From positions 62,001-126,000 of the forward strand of contig NZ_BONZ01000021.1 of NCBI RefSeq assembly GCF_016862975.1: a stretch of 64,000 nt of DNA, read 5' to 3'. This document shows positions 1 through 8,121 of the stretch, one piece after another. Origin of the DNA: Rugosimonospora africana. Its GTDB lineage: Bacteria; Actinomycetota; Actinomycetes; Mycobacteriales; Micromonosporaceae. The stretch's first letter is position 1, and every line of letters begins with the position of its first letter. A program made the translations under genes and the position numbers. Under the pieces are notes generated by a model. The model searched no databases, was not told where the DNA came from, and saw only the letters and a program-made list of their open reading frames with translations.

Positions 1-862
1 CGGGTTCGGCAACTCGGCCAACACCACGCTGGCCTGGTGGCTGGACCTGTTCGTCCGCGGGGCGGGATCGCCCGGCGGCGCGGCCAGTGCCGGCATCGAC
101 AGCATGGACAGCCGGGTCGGCAAGTGGACCTACGCGTCCGACCGCAACTACGCCGACTTCATCGCGCTGCTGTTGCAGTGGAAGAAGAACGGCTACATCT
201 ACCCCAACTCGATGAGCATCTCCGACGAGCAGGCGCGGGCGTACTTCGAACGCGGCCAGTTCGGGATGACCGTCGGCGGGGTGTGGAACCAGCCGGAGTG
301 GACCGAGCACAAGTTCACCGACTACAGCCTGATGACCCTGCCCTCGCCCACCGGGACGCCGCAGGCGCTGTTCTACGGTCCGCCCGGCGGGTACCTGTTC
401 GCCATCTCCTCGAAGGCGAAGCACCCGGACGAGACGTTCGCCTGGTTCGACTGGCTGGGCGGCGTGGAGTCCGGCAAGCGCTACGTGGAGTCGGGTCAGG
501 GCCTGTCGATCTACCCGGACGCCAACGACACGAAGAACATCACCTCGAAGCCGTTCGCGCAGTATGTCGCGATGGCTGGCACGGCGGTGTACGGGCCGCA
601 GCCGACGATCCGCAACCCGGACGTCGCCAAGCTGACCCTGGGCACGGTCAAGCCGGACATCAACGACGTGCTGGCCGGTGTCTACACAGGACAGATCAAG
701 AACGTCGCCAGCTCCCTGTCGGACCTGGAGGGACGCCGCAACACGGCGCTGTCTGACGCGATCAAGAAGGCCAACGGCTCCGGCGCGAAGGTGAGCCAGG
801 CCGACTTCGTGTTCCCCGACTTCGACCCGCTGAAGCCCTACACCACCAAGCCGGCCTCCTGA
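1..862 (+). CDS. ABC transporter carbohydrate-binding protein, 3' part only
   Basis: The reading frame is open from base 2 and runs to a TGA at 860-862, so the 5' end with the lipoprotein signal lies outside the window. About 286 residues are visible, roughly the C-terminal two thirds of a family 1 extracellular solute-binding protein. They contain the family's aromatic-rich pattern (NTTLAWWLDLF near the start, GQFGMTVGGVWNQPEW, then AYFERG). The role, by family, is capture of an oligosaccharide or sugar outside the membrane and delivery to the two permeases that follow. The next gene starts inside this stop codon, so the three genes are translationally coupled. No ATPase gene follows; such importers in actinomycetes often use a shared MsiK-type ATPase encoded elsewhere (inference). 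The sugar cannot be told from sequence. Confidence 0.88.
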   Translation, partial: GFGNSANTTLAWWLDLFVRGAGSPGGAASAGIDSMDSRVGKWTYASDRNYADFIALLLQWKKNGYIYPNSMSISDEQARAYFERGQFGMTVGGVWNQPEWTEHKFTDYSLMTLPSPTGTPQALFYGPPGGYLFAISSKAKHPDETFAWFDWLGGVESGKRYVESGQGLSIYPDANDTKNITSKPFAQYVAMAGTAVYGPQPTIRNPDVAKLTLGTVKPDINDVLAGVYTGQIKNVASSLSDLEGRRNTALSDAIKKANGSGAKVSQADFVFPDFDPLKPYTTKPAS

Positions 863-1869
863 TGGTGGCGGTCTCCCACACCCGCCGCGCCGACCTCGCC
901 CCGGCCCCCGCGCCGGCCGCGAGGTCGGCGCGGCGGCGTGCCCGCAAGTACCTGTGGTCGTACCTGTATCTCACGCCGATGCTGGTACTGCTGCTGGCGT
1001 TCATCGTGTACCCGATCGTGGCGTCGCTCGGCTACACCCTGTACCAGTGGAACGGGATCGGGGATCCGTCCACCTTCGTGGGGCTGGGGAACTTCCGCCA
1101 GATCATCCACGACAGCATCTTCTGGCGTTCCCTGGGCCACACGTTCGTCTACGCCGCCATCGTGGTGCCGGTCCAGCTGGTGCTCGCGCTCGCGCTGGCC
1201 CTGGTGCTCAACAACCGGCGGCTGCGCTTCGCGTCGTTCTACCGCACCCTGTTCTTCCTGCCCGTGGTGACCTCGGCCGCGGTGATCGGCGTGGTCATCC
1301 AGTTGCTGGTGTCCAACTTCGGCGACTCGATCAACACGATCCTGATGGACCTGCACCTGACCCATTCGCACATCGACTGGCTCGGCGACCCGCACTTCGC
1401 GCTGGGCATCGTCATCGCGGTCGGCATCTGGCACACGTTCGGCTACAACCTGGTCTACTTCCTCGCCGGGTTGCAGACGATCCCGGAGGAGCTCTACGAG
1501 GCGGCCCGGCTGGACGGCGCCGGCCGGATCGCCATCTTCCGGCGGATCACGATCCCCATGCTGCGCGCGGTTGGCGTGGTCATCCTGGTGCTCGCGATCA
1601 TCGGCACCTTCCAGATCTTCGACCTGGTGCAGGTGCTCACCAGCGGCGGACCGTACTTCTCCACCGAGGTGGTCAACACGTACATCTACCACCTCGCGTT
1701 CGGGGGCACGAACGCCAGCGCGGTGCAGCCGGACGTCGGGCTCGCCTCGGCGGCGTCGTTCTTCTTCGGGCTGCTGCTCATCGTGTTCTCGGTCGTCCAG
1801 GTGGTGGTGCTGCGCACGCTGGTGCGGCGGCGGGCCGCCGGACGGGAAAGGCAGGGAGGCCAGTCATGA
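862..1869 (+). CDS. Carbohydrate ABC transporter permease (MalF/UgpA type)
   Basis: 335 residues with a cytoplasmic Arg-rich N-terminus and about six membrane helices, the first at residues ~32-55. The EAA loop that docks the ATPase is visible as EELYEAARLDGAGRIAIFRR followed by ITIPML, at about residues 210-235. This marks it as the first of the two integral subunits of a CUT1-type sugar importer. The ATG overlaps the TGA of the binding-protein gene by one base, and its own stop overlaps the ATG of the next permease by three bases, so all three are one operon. Confidence 0.92.
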   Translation: MVAVSHTRRADLAPAPAPAARSARRRARKYLWSYLYLTPMLVLLLAFIVYPIVASLGYTLYQWNGIGDPSTFVGLGNFRQIIHDSIFWRSLGHTFVYAAIVVPVQLVLALALALVLNNRRLRFASFYRTLFFLPVVTSAAVIGVVIQLLVSNFGDSINTILMDLHLTHSHIDWLGDPHFALGIVIAVGIWHTFGYNLVYFLAGLQTIPEELYEAARLDGAGRIAIFRRITIPMLRAVGVVILVLAIIGTFQIFDLVQVLTSGGPYFSTEVVNTYIYHLAFGGTNASAVQPDVGLASAASFFFGLLLIVFSVVQVVVLRTLVRRRAAGRERQGGQS

Positions 1870-2744
1870 CGGCGATCGCCGTGCAGCAGAGCGCCGGACG
1901 GCGCAACCGGTACCGCAGCCGGCGGCGGGTGGTCAGCCTGGCGACCCACTTCGCCCTGCTGATCGGCGGGCTGGCCTGGCTGTACCCGCTGTTCTGGGCG
2001 CTGGGCAGCTCGCTGAAGAGCGACGACCAGTTCTTCTCGAGCGGGCTCAACCCGCTCCCGTCGCACTTCATGTGGTCCAACTACCTGCAGGCGTGGCAGG
2101 AGGCGTCGTTCGGCCGGTACTTCCTCAACACGCTGCTGATCACCCTCGGTACCGTGCTGGTGACCCTGGTGGTGACCTCGATGGCCGGTTACGTGCTGGC
2201 CCGTACCCAGTTCCCCGGCAAGAAACTGTGCCTCGGCCTCGTCTCGGCCACCCTGTTCCTGCCGCACGGGTACACCATCATCCCGATCTTCGACCTGATG
2301 CAGCGCGTGCACCTGCTGGACAGCCTGTGGTCGGTGATCATCGTGCAGGCGTCCAGCGGCGTCGTCTTCGGCACCTTCCTGTTCATGGGCTACTTCATGG
2401 CCATCGACCGCGAGCTGGAGGACGCGGCGCAGGTCGACGGGGCCGGCTTCAACCAGACCTTCTGGCGCATCATGCTGCCGCTGTCCGGTCCGATGGTGGC
2501 CACCGTCGGGCTGTTCACCGCGATCACCGCGTGGAACAGCTTCTTCCTGCCGCTGGTGTTCACCCTCGGCCGGCCGGAGCTGCGCACCCTGGCGGTCGGC
2601 ATGTACGCGTTCATCGGCGAGAACTCCACCGACTGGACGCTGCTGTGCGCCGGTACGGTCATCACCCTGGCCCCGATCATCGTGCTCTTCCTGTTCCTGC
2701 AACGGTTCTTCGTCAACGGGCTGGCCGGCGCCGTCAAGCAGTGA
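1866..2744 (+). CDS. Carbohydrate ABC transporter permease (MalG/UgpE type)
   Basis: 292 residues. I take the start as the ATG overlapping the upstream stop; longer in-frame extensions run antisense-like through the previous gene and are not protein-like. The sequence begins MTAIAVQQSAGRRNRY and has six predicted membrane helices. The EAA loop (RELEDAAQVDGAGFNQTFWR, followed by IMLPL) lies around residues 180-205. It is the second membrane subunit of the sugar importer and should form a heterodimer with the preceding permease. Confidence 0.92.
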   Translation: MTAIAVQQSAGRRNRYRSRRRVVSLATHFALLIGGLAWLYPLFWALGSSLKSDDQFFSSGLNPLPSHFMWSNYLQAWQEASFGRYFLNTLLITLGTVLVTLVVTSMAGYVLARTQFPGKKLCLGLVSATLFLPHGYTIIPIFDLMQRVHLLDSLWSVIIVQASSGVVFGTFLFMGYFMAIDRELEDAAQVDGAGFNQTFWRIMLPLSGPMVATVGLFTAITAWNSFFLPLVFTLGRPELRTLAVGMYAFIGENSTDWTLLCAGTVITLAPIIVLFLFLQRFFVNGLAGAVKQ

Positions 2745-2777
2745 CGGTCCCATCCACCCACACCTGAAGGAGGCGTC

Positions 2778-4088
2778 ATGTCCGCTCCGGTCCGCACCGC
2801 GATCGTCGGTACCGGTAGCCGCGCACAGCTGTTCACCGAAGGGCTCGCCAAGCGCGACGAGTATCTCGTCGTGGCGCTGTGCGACCGGAACCCGACCCGG
2901 ATGGCCTTCCACAACCAGATCCTGACCGCCGCCGGACGACCGGCCGCGGCGACCTGGCCGCCGGAACGGTTCGCCGAGATGCTGAGCGAGGCGCGGATCG
3001 GGTTGCTCGTGGTGACCACCGTGGACGCCACGCACGACGCCTACATCGTCGCGGCGTTGGAGGCCGGCGTGCGGGTCATCACCGAGAAGCCGATGACCAC
3101 CGACGCCGACAAGGCGCGGCGGATCCTCGACACCGTGGCGCGCACCGCGGGCGACCTGACCGTGGCGTTCAACTACCGGTTCAATCCGGTGCACCAGCGG
3201 GTACGGCAGCTGCTCGCGGACGGCGAGATCGGCGAGCTGACGTCGGTGCACTTCGAGTGGTTGCTGGACGTGCGGCACGGCGCGGACTACTTCCGCCGCT
3301 GGCACCGGGACAAGGCGAACTCCGGCGGCCTGATGGTGCACAAGGCCGGGCACCACTTCGACCTGGTCAACTGGTGGCTGGGCGCGGCGCCCCGGGTGGT
3401 TTTCGGACAGGGCCGGCTGGCGTTCTACGGGCCGGAGGCCGGTCGCCGTCACGGGTACGCCCGCGACTACCAGCGGGCACACGGCTCACCGGAGGCGCAG
3501 GACGACCCGTTCGCCCTCCACCTGGACGACAACCCCACGCTTCGCGCCCTGTACCTGGACGCCGAGGAGCACGACGGGTATTACCGCGACCGCAACGTGT
3601 TCGCCGACGGGGTCACCATCGAGGACGACATGGCGGTACTCGTCGGGTACGACACCGGAGCGTCGATGAGCTACCACCTCACCGCGTACTCGCCGTGGGA
3701 GGGCTACCGGGTGATGTTCAACGGCTCGCGCGGCCGGGTCGAGCTGGAGGTGGAGGAGTCGACCTGGACCAGGCCGCACGAGCGGGTGGAGTCCGGCCGG
3801 GGTCAGGTGCACGGGCATCTGGCCGCCCCGACCGCCGGCCAGACCCGGATCACGCTGCGGCCGCTGTGGGCGCCTCCGGTGGACATGACCGTCGACCACG
3901 ACCACGCCGGGCATGGCGGGGCGGACTCACGGCTGCTCGCCACCCTGCTGGACGGCGACGCGTCTCAGGCGGCCGACCGGGCCAGTGCCCGGGACGGGGC
4001 GCTGGCACTGGTGACCGGATTGGCGGCGAACCGCTCCTTCGTCACCGGCGAGGCGGTACCCACGGCCAGCGTGCTGGACATCGACTAG
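2778..4088 (+). CDS. Gfo/Idh/MocA family NAD(P)-dependent oxidoreductase
   Basis: 436 residues. A strong ribosome site (AAGGAGG at 2767-2773) sits four bases before the ATG. The N-terminal Rossmann fold shows AIVGTGSRAQ (residues ~8-17) and the family EKPMTTD motif. The C-terminal substrate domain shows NYRFNP and GGLMVHKAGHHFDLVNWW; the Lys and His-His-Phe-Asp there are the usual catalytic residues. The family oxidises or reduces a hydroxyl on a cyclic sugar, inositol or uronate using NAD(P). Being 33 bp behind the importer genes it probably acts on the imported sugar (inference). A canonical terminator follows directly. Confidence 0.88.
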   Translation: MSAPVRTAIVGTGSRAQLFTEGLAKRDEYLVVALCDRNPTRMAFHNQILTAAGRPAAATWPPERFAEMLSEARIGLLVVTTVDATHDAYIVAALEAGVRVITEKPMTTDADKARRILDTVARTAGDLTVAFNYRFNPVHQRVRQLLADGEIGELTSVHFEWLLDVRHGADYFRRWHRDKANSGGLMVHKAGHHFDLVNWWLGAAPRVVFGQGRLAFYGPEAGRRHGYARDYQRAHGSPEAQDDPFALHLDDNPTLRALYLDAEEHDGYYRDRNVFADGVTIEDDMAVLVGYDTGASMSYHLTAYSPWEGYRVMFNGSRGRVELEVEESTWTRPHERVESGRGQVHGHLAAPTAGQTRITLRPLWAPPVDMTVDHDHAGHGGADSRLLATLLDGDASQAADRASARDGALALVTGLAANRSFVTGEAVPTASVLDID

Positions 4089-4099
4089 AAAACGGGAAA

Positions 4100-4136
4100 G
4101 GGGCGGTCGTCCACTGTGGACGGCCGCCCCTTTTTT
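4100..4136 (+). terminator. Intrinsic terminator of the sugar importer operon
   Basis: GGGGCGGTCGTCC at 4100-4112 pairs with GGACGGCCGCCCC at 4118-4130 (13 pairs, one G-U), with a 5-nt loop, followed by six T at 4131-4136. It lies 12 bases after the dehydrogenase stop. Confidence 0.9.
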
Positions 4137-4151
4137 GCCGTGTGCGACCAG

Positions 4152-4197
4152 TCTGGCTCGGCGCGTCTGACGCCGCGCCGCGACCCAGGCCAGTCGC
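4152..4197. repeat. Dispersed palindromic repeat, copy 1
   Basis: 46 bases that match 33859-33904 at 43 of 46 positions. The core is TCTGGCTCGGCGCGTCTG and then CGCCGCGCC. Both copies lie between the 3' ends of convergent genes. The outer arms of this copy are imperfect. It is REP-like in placement and could act as a bidirectional terminator or RNA-stabilising hairpin. Confidence 0.7.
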
Positions 4198-4200
4198 CGA

Positions 4201-5031
4201 CTACGCGTCCCGGCGTTTCATCAGCCAGGCGCCGATGAGCAGCGGTACCACCCACTCCACGCTCATGACCACGTACCCCGTCCACGGCGACAGGTTGCCC
4301 GCGACGTGAACCACGTCCGAGACATGCTGGCCGGCGTTGGACAGGAAGTACTTCGAGATGTCCTTGCCCCAGGTGCCGGGCAGCAGGTTGGTCAGGATCG
4401 GCGCCACGAACAGCAGCCCGACGGCGGTGGCGATGGCGCCGCCCGTGTGCCGGATGAGCACACCGACGGTCAACCCGACCATGCCGCTGGCCAGTACGTA
4501 GAGCCCACCGCCGATGATCGCGCGCAGCACGCCCGGGTCGTTCAGGTGCGCGGCCATGTCGTGGTGCGACCAGAAGATCATCGAGATGTAGAACGCGCCG
4601 AACGCGGTGATCTCCCCGACGACGGTCGCGACGACCCCGAAGACGAGCCACTTGGCGAACAGCACGCGCATCCGGGCCGGTACGGCGGTCAGCGTGGCCT
4701 TGATGCCGCCCGTCGAGTACTCCCCGGTGATGACCATCGCGCCGAGGACGGCGATGGCCAACTGCCCGAGGACCAGGCCGCTCATGGCCGAGCCGGCCAC
4801 GTCGAAGTGGGCGCGGTCCTGCGGGTTCATCTTGTCGAAGTTGGAACTGGCGCCCCAGGCGATGAGCGCCGACAGCCCGATCGTGACGAGCACGAGCGAC
4901 AGCAGCGTCCAGAAGGTCGAGCGGACCGACCAGATCTTCGTCCACTCCGACCGGATGACGTGCCAGATAGTCGTGCGGGTGCGGCGGTCGTCGAACCCGG
5001 TCGCCACCGGTGCGGCGGTCGCGGCGGTCAC
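4201..5031 (-). CDS. ABC-2 type transporter permease
   Basis: 276 residues from a GTG at 5029-5031 that overlaps the stop of the ATPase gene (GTGA). About six hydrophobic segments are visible: one at residues ~38-60, a pair around 85-125 (LGQLAIAVLGAMVITGEYST, typical of ABC-2 permeases), and more at 140-165, 180-200, 205-225 and 245-265. With the ATPase it would form an exporter. The substrate is unknown; this layout is common for drug, antibiotic or lipid export and for self-protection. It ends convergently with the sugar operon. Confidence 0.88.
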   Translation of the reverse strand: MTAATAAPVATGFDDRRTRTTIWHVIRSEWTKIWSVRSTFWTLLSLVLVTIGLSALIAWGASSNFDKMNPQDRAHFDVAGSAMSGLVLGQLAIAVLGAMVITGEYSTGGIKATLTAVPARMRVLFAKWLVFGVVATVVGEITAFGAFYISMIFWSHHDMAAHLNDPGVLRAIIGGGLYVLASGMVGLTVGVLIRHTGGAIATAVGLLFVAPILTNLLPGTWGKDISKYFLSNAGQHVSDVVHVAGNLSPWTGYVVMSVEWVVPLLIGAWLMKRRDA

Positions 5032-5969
5032 TGCGCACCTCCCACGGTTGCCGGAACCTGCTGATCGCCCACGGTGGCGTGGTACTCCACGGAGTCCCGG
5101 GTCATCTCCATGAACGCCTCCTCCAGCGAAGAACGCTGGGCGAACAGTTCGTGAATGGTGACGTTGTGCTTCGCGGCGAGGTCACCGACCGCGTCTGTCG
5201 TCAGGCCGTCGATCTCGATGAAGGCGTCGACCTTCCGGGTGGTCGTGCCCTGGGCGGCGAGCGCGTCGAGCAGCGCCTCGGCGTGCGGCGTGCGCACCCG
5301 TACCCGGGCCGACGAGTTCTGGTTGATGAACTCCTGGGTGCTCATGTCGGCCAGCAGCTTGCCGCGGCCGATCACGATGAGGTGCTGGGCGGTCAGCGCC
5401 ATCTCGCTCATCAGGTGGCTGGACACGAAGACCGTCCGCCCGCGGCTGGCCAGCGACTGCATGAAGTTGCGGATCCACAGGATGCCCTCGGGGTCCAGTC
5501 CGTTGACCGGCTCGTCGAACATCAGGATCTGCGGGTCGCCGAGCATCGCGGCGGCGATGCCGAGACGCTGCGACATACCCAGCGAGAAGCCCTTGATGCG
5601 CTTGCCCGCGACCTCGGACATGCCGGTCAGTTCGAGCACGTCGTTGACTCGACGGCGGGGCAGGCCGTTGGACTGGCAGAGCGAGAGCAGGTGCGCCCGC
5701 GCGGTCCGGCCGCCGTGCACGTCCTTCGCGTCCAGCAGCGCGCCGACCTCCCGCAGCGGGGCCTTCGCGTGGGTGTACGGGTGGCCGTTGACGAGCGCCG
5801 TGCCACGGGTGGGCCGGTCCAGCCCGAGGATCATCCGCATCGTGGTGGACTTGCCGGCGCCGTTCGGGCCAAGGAACCCGGTGACTGTCCCCGGCTTCAC
5901 AGTGAATGACAGATCATCGACGGCGACCTTGTCGCCGTACCTCTTGGTGAGGCCCCTGGCCTCAATCAT
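5028..5969 (-). CDS. ABC transporter ATP-binding protein (ABC-2 exporter partner)
   Basis: 313 residues. Walker A GPNGAGKST at ~35-43, signature SLGMSQRLGIAAAML at ~129-143 (degenerate LSGGQ: SLGMSQ) and Walker B ILMFDEPVNGLDPEG at ~149-163. The His switch is in VSSHLMSEMA. A C-terminal extension of ~95 residues after the nucleotide-binding domain is typical of the CcmA/DrrA subgroup. It energises export through the coupled permease downstream. An inverted repeat 45 bp upstream may be its operator. Confidence 0.92.
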   Translation of the reverse strand: MIEARGLTKRYGDKVAVDDLSFTVKPGTVTGFLGPNGAGKSTTMRMILGLDRPTRGTALVNGHPYTHAKAPLREVGALLDAKDVHGGRTARAHLLSLCQSNGLPRRRVNDVLELTGMSEVAGKRIKGFSLGMSQRLGIAAAMLGDPQILMFDEPVNGLDPEGILWIRNFMQSLASRGRTVFVSSHLMSEMALTAQHLIVIGRGKLLADMSTQEFINQNSSARVRVRTPHAEALLDALAAQGTTTRKVDAFIEIDGLTTDAVGDLAAKHNVTIHELFAQRSSLEEAFMEMTRDSVEYHATVGDQQVPATVGGAQ

Positions 5970-6274
5970 GGTTCCCCCGGTAAGGTCGTTATCGGCGGTC
6001 AGCTATACACCGCGTTTGGGATCAAACTGCCGAATGGCGCCCGGCATCAGTGCGGCCAATTTTAGCCCCCACGAATCTCGGCGCTGCCCCTGGCTCGCGC
6101 GGAAACCGGACACCGCCGGTGACCTGCGCGTTGCCCGCCTGTGAGACGCCTCACCCGAAAAGTCCCGGACGCCCCGGGTCGCCCCGAACCGGGACGCCGA
6201 CCGGATCGGCCGGGCCCGGCATCGTCGTGGCCGGCATCGTCGTGGCCGGCATCGTCGTGGCCGGGAAGTCCGGG
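5970..6274. promoter_or_regulatory. Intergenic region with ABC-exporter upstream site and a 15-bp triple repeat
   Basis: 305 bases between the start of the exporter ATPase gene and the 3' end of the next minus-strand gene. GTTTGggatCAAAC at 6014-6027 is a perfect 5-bp-arm inverted repeat 45 bp before the ATPase start and is a candidate operator. On the minus strand TATAGC nearby could be a -10, but no good -35 accompanies it. At 6216-6260 the 15-mer CCGGCATCGTCGTGG is repeated three times exactly. No coding sequence is supported. Confidence 0.45.
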
Positions 6275-7447
6275 CTATGCGCTCAACCGGCCCAGGTCGA
6301 CGGCGAACGCGACCGCGGCATCACGCAGCACCCCACCGTCCCGCTCCAGCGCCGCACCGCCCTGCTCCACCGCCGCACCGCCGGGCTCCAACCCCGCGCC
6401 GCCCGGTTCCAGGACGAGAACCCGCCGGCCCCGCCCTCGACCGACCGCGCCGACCCGCCGGCCGGTCGCGTCGACCAGGGTCAGCAGCGTGGCACCGGAA
6501 CCGGTGGAGGTGATGCCGCCCAGGCGCGCCCCCTCCGGGTCGAGCAGCGTGAGCTGAGCGGGATGCCGTACGGTCCGGCGGATCGTGGCCCGGAGCGCTC
6601 CGTCGGGACCGAGGACTGCCGTCTCCGGCAGCTCCCATCCGGTGGGTATCCGATTGATCATGAACAGCACCGCCCCGTCCGGCCCGTACGCGACGCTGAG
6701 CCTCTCTCCCTCCGGCGGGTTGTACCAGAGCCACCGGACGCCATCCAGCAGCGGCGCACCGGACTTGCCCCGCTGCGGCCGAGTTCCCGCGGCGTGCGCC
6801 GGCGGGTGCTCACCCGGTCCGGGCCCGGGCCGTGCTCCGGCGTGAGCCGGCGGATGCGTGCCCGACCCCGACTGCGTGCCCGACCCTGTGTCCGACCCAG
6901 ACCCCGTGTCCGACCCCGATCGCGGCGCCGGCCGTGCGTCCGCGACGCGAGCGGACGGCGGCGCCGGTCGCAGCACCGCGACCGTGGATCCGTCCGGTCG
7001 CCACACCCGTTCCCGGTCGACGATCAACACGGTCGCGCCCGGCGCGACGCCGGCCAGCAGCGCCTCGCCGGCATCACGCATCCGGCGGAACCGGCGCGCG
7101 ACCACGACGAAACCGGCCAGCAGGGCGACCCCGAACACGACCACGATGATCACCGATGTCCACCCCAGGCCCGCCTGGGCGCTGGCACCCAGCGGCCCGG
7201 TCCGGATCCGCACCCGCTCACCGACACCGTCGGTGACACCGGCGATCACGCCGGAGCGGTGCCGCCCACCGGCGTCGACCCAGGTCCCGTGGCAGCGCGG
7301 AGCCTTCCCGCCGGGTTCGCAGCGGGTGACGGTCGCGACGGCCCGGGCGCCGAACCATTCGGTGTACGCCGTGGTCACCGGAAAGAACATCGCGGCCACG
7401 AGGACGACCACGGCGCCACCGATCGCCACGATCCGTGCCCGAATCAT
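6275..7447 (-). CDS. Membrane protein of unknown function, Gly/Ser/Pro-rich linker
   Basis: 390 residues from the ATG at 7447. A longer in-frame reading upstream is compositionally unlike protein and is left out. A first membrane helix (residues ~5-25) is followed by a ~75-residue extracytoplasmic part with two cysteines ([17 protein letters not shown]), then a second helix (~95-120). A cytoplasmic domain follows, interrupted by a low-complexity stretch ([15 protein letters not shown]) and ending in Gly/Ala-rich repeats [16 protein letters not shown]. The middle ([19 protein letters not shown]) looks like a small beta-rich domain, but I cannot name a family. It stands alone between a divergent L33 gene and the exporter. 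Confidence 0.7.
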   Translation of the reverse strand: MIRARIVAIGGAVVVLVAAMFFPVTTAYTEWFGARAVATVTRCEPGGKAPRCHGTWVDAGGRHRSGVIAGVTDGVGERVRIRTGPLGASAQAGLGWTSVIIVVVFGVALLAGFVVVARRFRRMRDAGEALLAGVAPGATVLIVDRERVWRPDGSTVAVLRPAPPSARVADARPAPRSGSDTGSGSDTGSGTQSGSGTHPPAHAGARPGPGPGEHPPAHAAGTRPQRGKSGAPLLDGVRWLWYNPPEGERLSVAYGPDGAVLFMINRIPTGWELPETAVLGPDGALRATIRRTVRHPAQLTLLDPEGARLGGITSTGSGATLLTLVDATGRRVGAVGRGRGRRVLVLEPGGAGLEPGGAAVEQGGAALERDGGVLRDAAVAFAVDLGRLSA

Positions 7448-7675
7448 GCCCAGGCACACTACTCGGTGCGCGGCAGCAGGTCGTTGCGCGCAGCGGCAGG
7501 CCGCCTCGCGACCCTGGTCCGGGCGTTTCGGAGCCGGGCGTCTGGGAGCCGCCATGGGGGAGCCGCCGTTTCGGAGCCGGCCTCGCGGGTAGTGCCGCAG
7601 CAGACGCGACATTGCCGCCACCACCTCGGGTTCCGGCGGCGCAGTTGTCGCGCGCCGAGGGAGGGTACCGATCCG

Positions 7676-7843
7676 ATGGCTCGCCAAGCCGACGTCCGCC
7701 CGGTGGTCAAGATGCGCAGCACCGCCGGTACCGGCTACACGTACGTCACCCGGAAGAACCGCCGCAACGATCCGGACCGGCTGATCCTGCGCAAGTACGA
7801 CCCGGTGGCTCGCCGGCACGTGGAGTTCCGCGAGGAACGCTGA
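7676..7843 (+). CDS. rpmG: Large-subunit ribosomal protein L33, cysteine-free form
   Basis: 55 residues, the normal length. It reads as L33 throughout ([19 protein letters not shown], then [16 protein letters not shown]). It has no cysteine, so the zinc ribbon (two CxxC pairs) of the zinc-binding form is absent. In actinobacteria such C-minus paralogues are generally produced under zinc limitation by relief of Zur (established knowledge). I see no convincing Zur box in the 228 bases upstream. It stands alone, without the other zinc-free ribosomal paralogues (L28, S14, S18) that often accompany it. Confidence 0.93.
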   Translation: MARQADVRPVVKMRSTAGTGYTYVTRKNRRNDPDRLILRKYDPVARRHVEFREER

Positions 7844-7856
7844 GCCCGTCGGGCCC

Positions 7857-7940
7857 AGGAGCACCGCCAGGCCCGGGAGCACCGCCAAGGCCCAGGAGCA
7901 CCGCCGGACCCAGGAGCACCCGCCCGACCCACGAGCACCC
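7857..7940. repeat. 18-19 bp imperfect tandem repeat after rpmG
   Basis: GAGCACC recurs at 7859, 7877, 7896, 7914 and 7933, inside units like CCCAGGAGCACCGCC. Five copies begin right behind the L33 stop codon. No reading frame is supported across it. Confidence 0.8.
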
Positions 7941-8038
7941 CGCCCACCGGCCGCCTCCGCGCGGCCCGGTGGGCGGTTCGCTTCATCCGGCCCGGTGGGA
8001 CGGTTCGCGCCATCCGTGGCGAACCAGAGCACGGGCAC

Positions 8039-8121
8039 AAATCATGATTTATCGGACATGGTCGTCTACACCATCGCGCCCAATCTGCCCTATATCCTGA
8101 TGAAACGGGCATACGACCATG
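8039..8121. promoter_or_regulatory. Palindrome-rich leader of the pgs operon
   Basis: AAATCATGATTT at 8039-8050 is a perfect 12-bp palindrome and very AT-rich for this genome. CATGGTCGT at 8057-8065 is the exact reverse complement of ACGACCATG at 8113-8121, which contains the presumed pgsB start codon. ATGGT/ACCAT (8058-8073) nests inside. TATATCCT at 8091-8098 is -10-like but lacks a clear -35. Together they suggest an operator and an RNA fold that can cover the translation start. Confidence 0.4.

Noticed and set aside
1686-3482. Long minus-strand open frame opposite the second permease and the dehydrogenase
   Set aside because: Rich in Arg/Gln/Gly with no domain signature; it is the antisense shadow of well-supported genes with clear codon bias on the plus strand.
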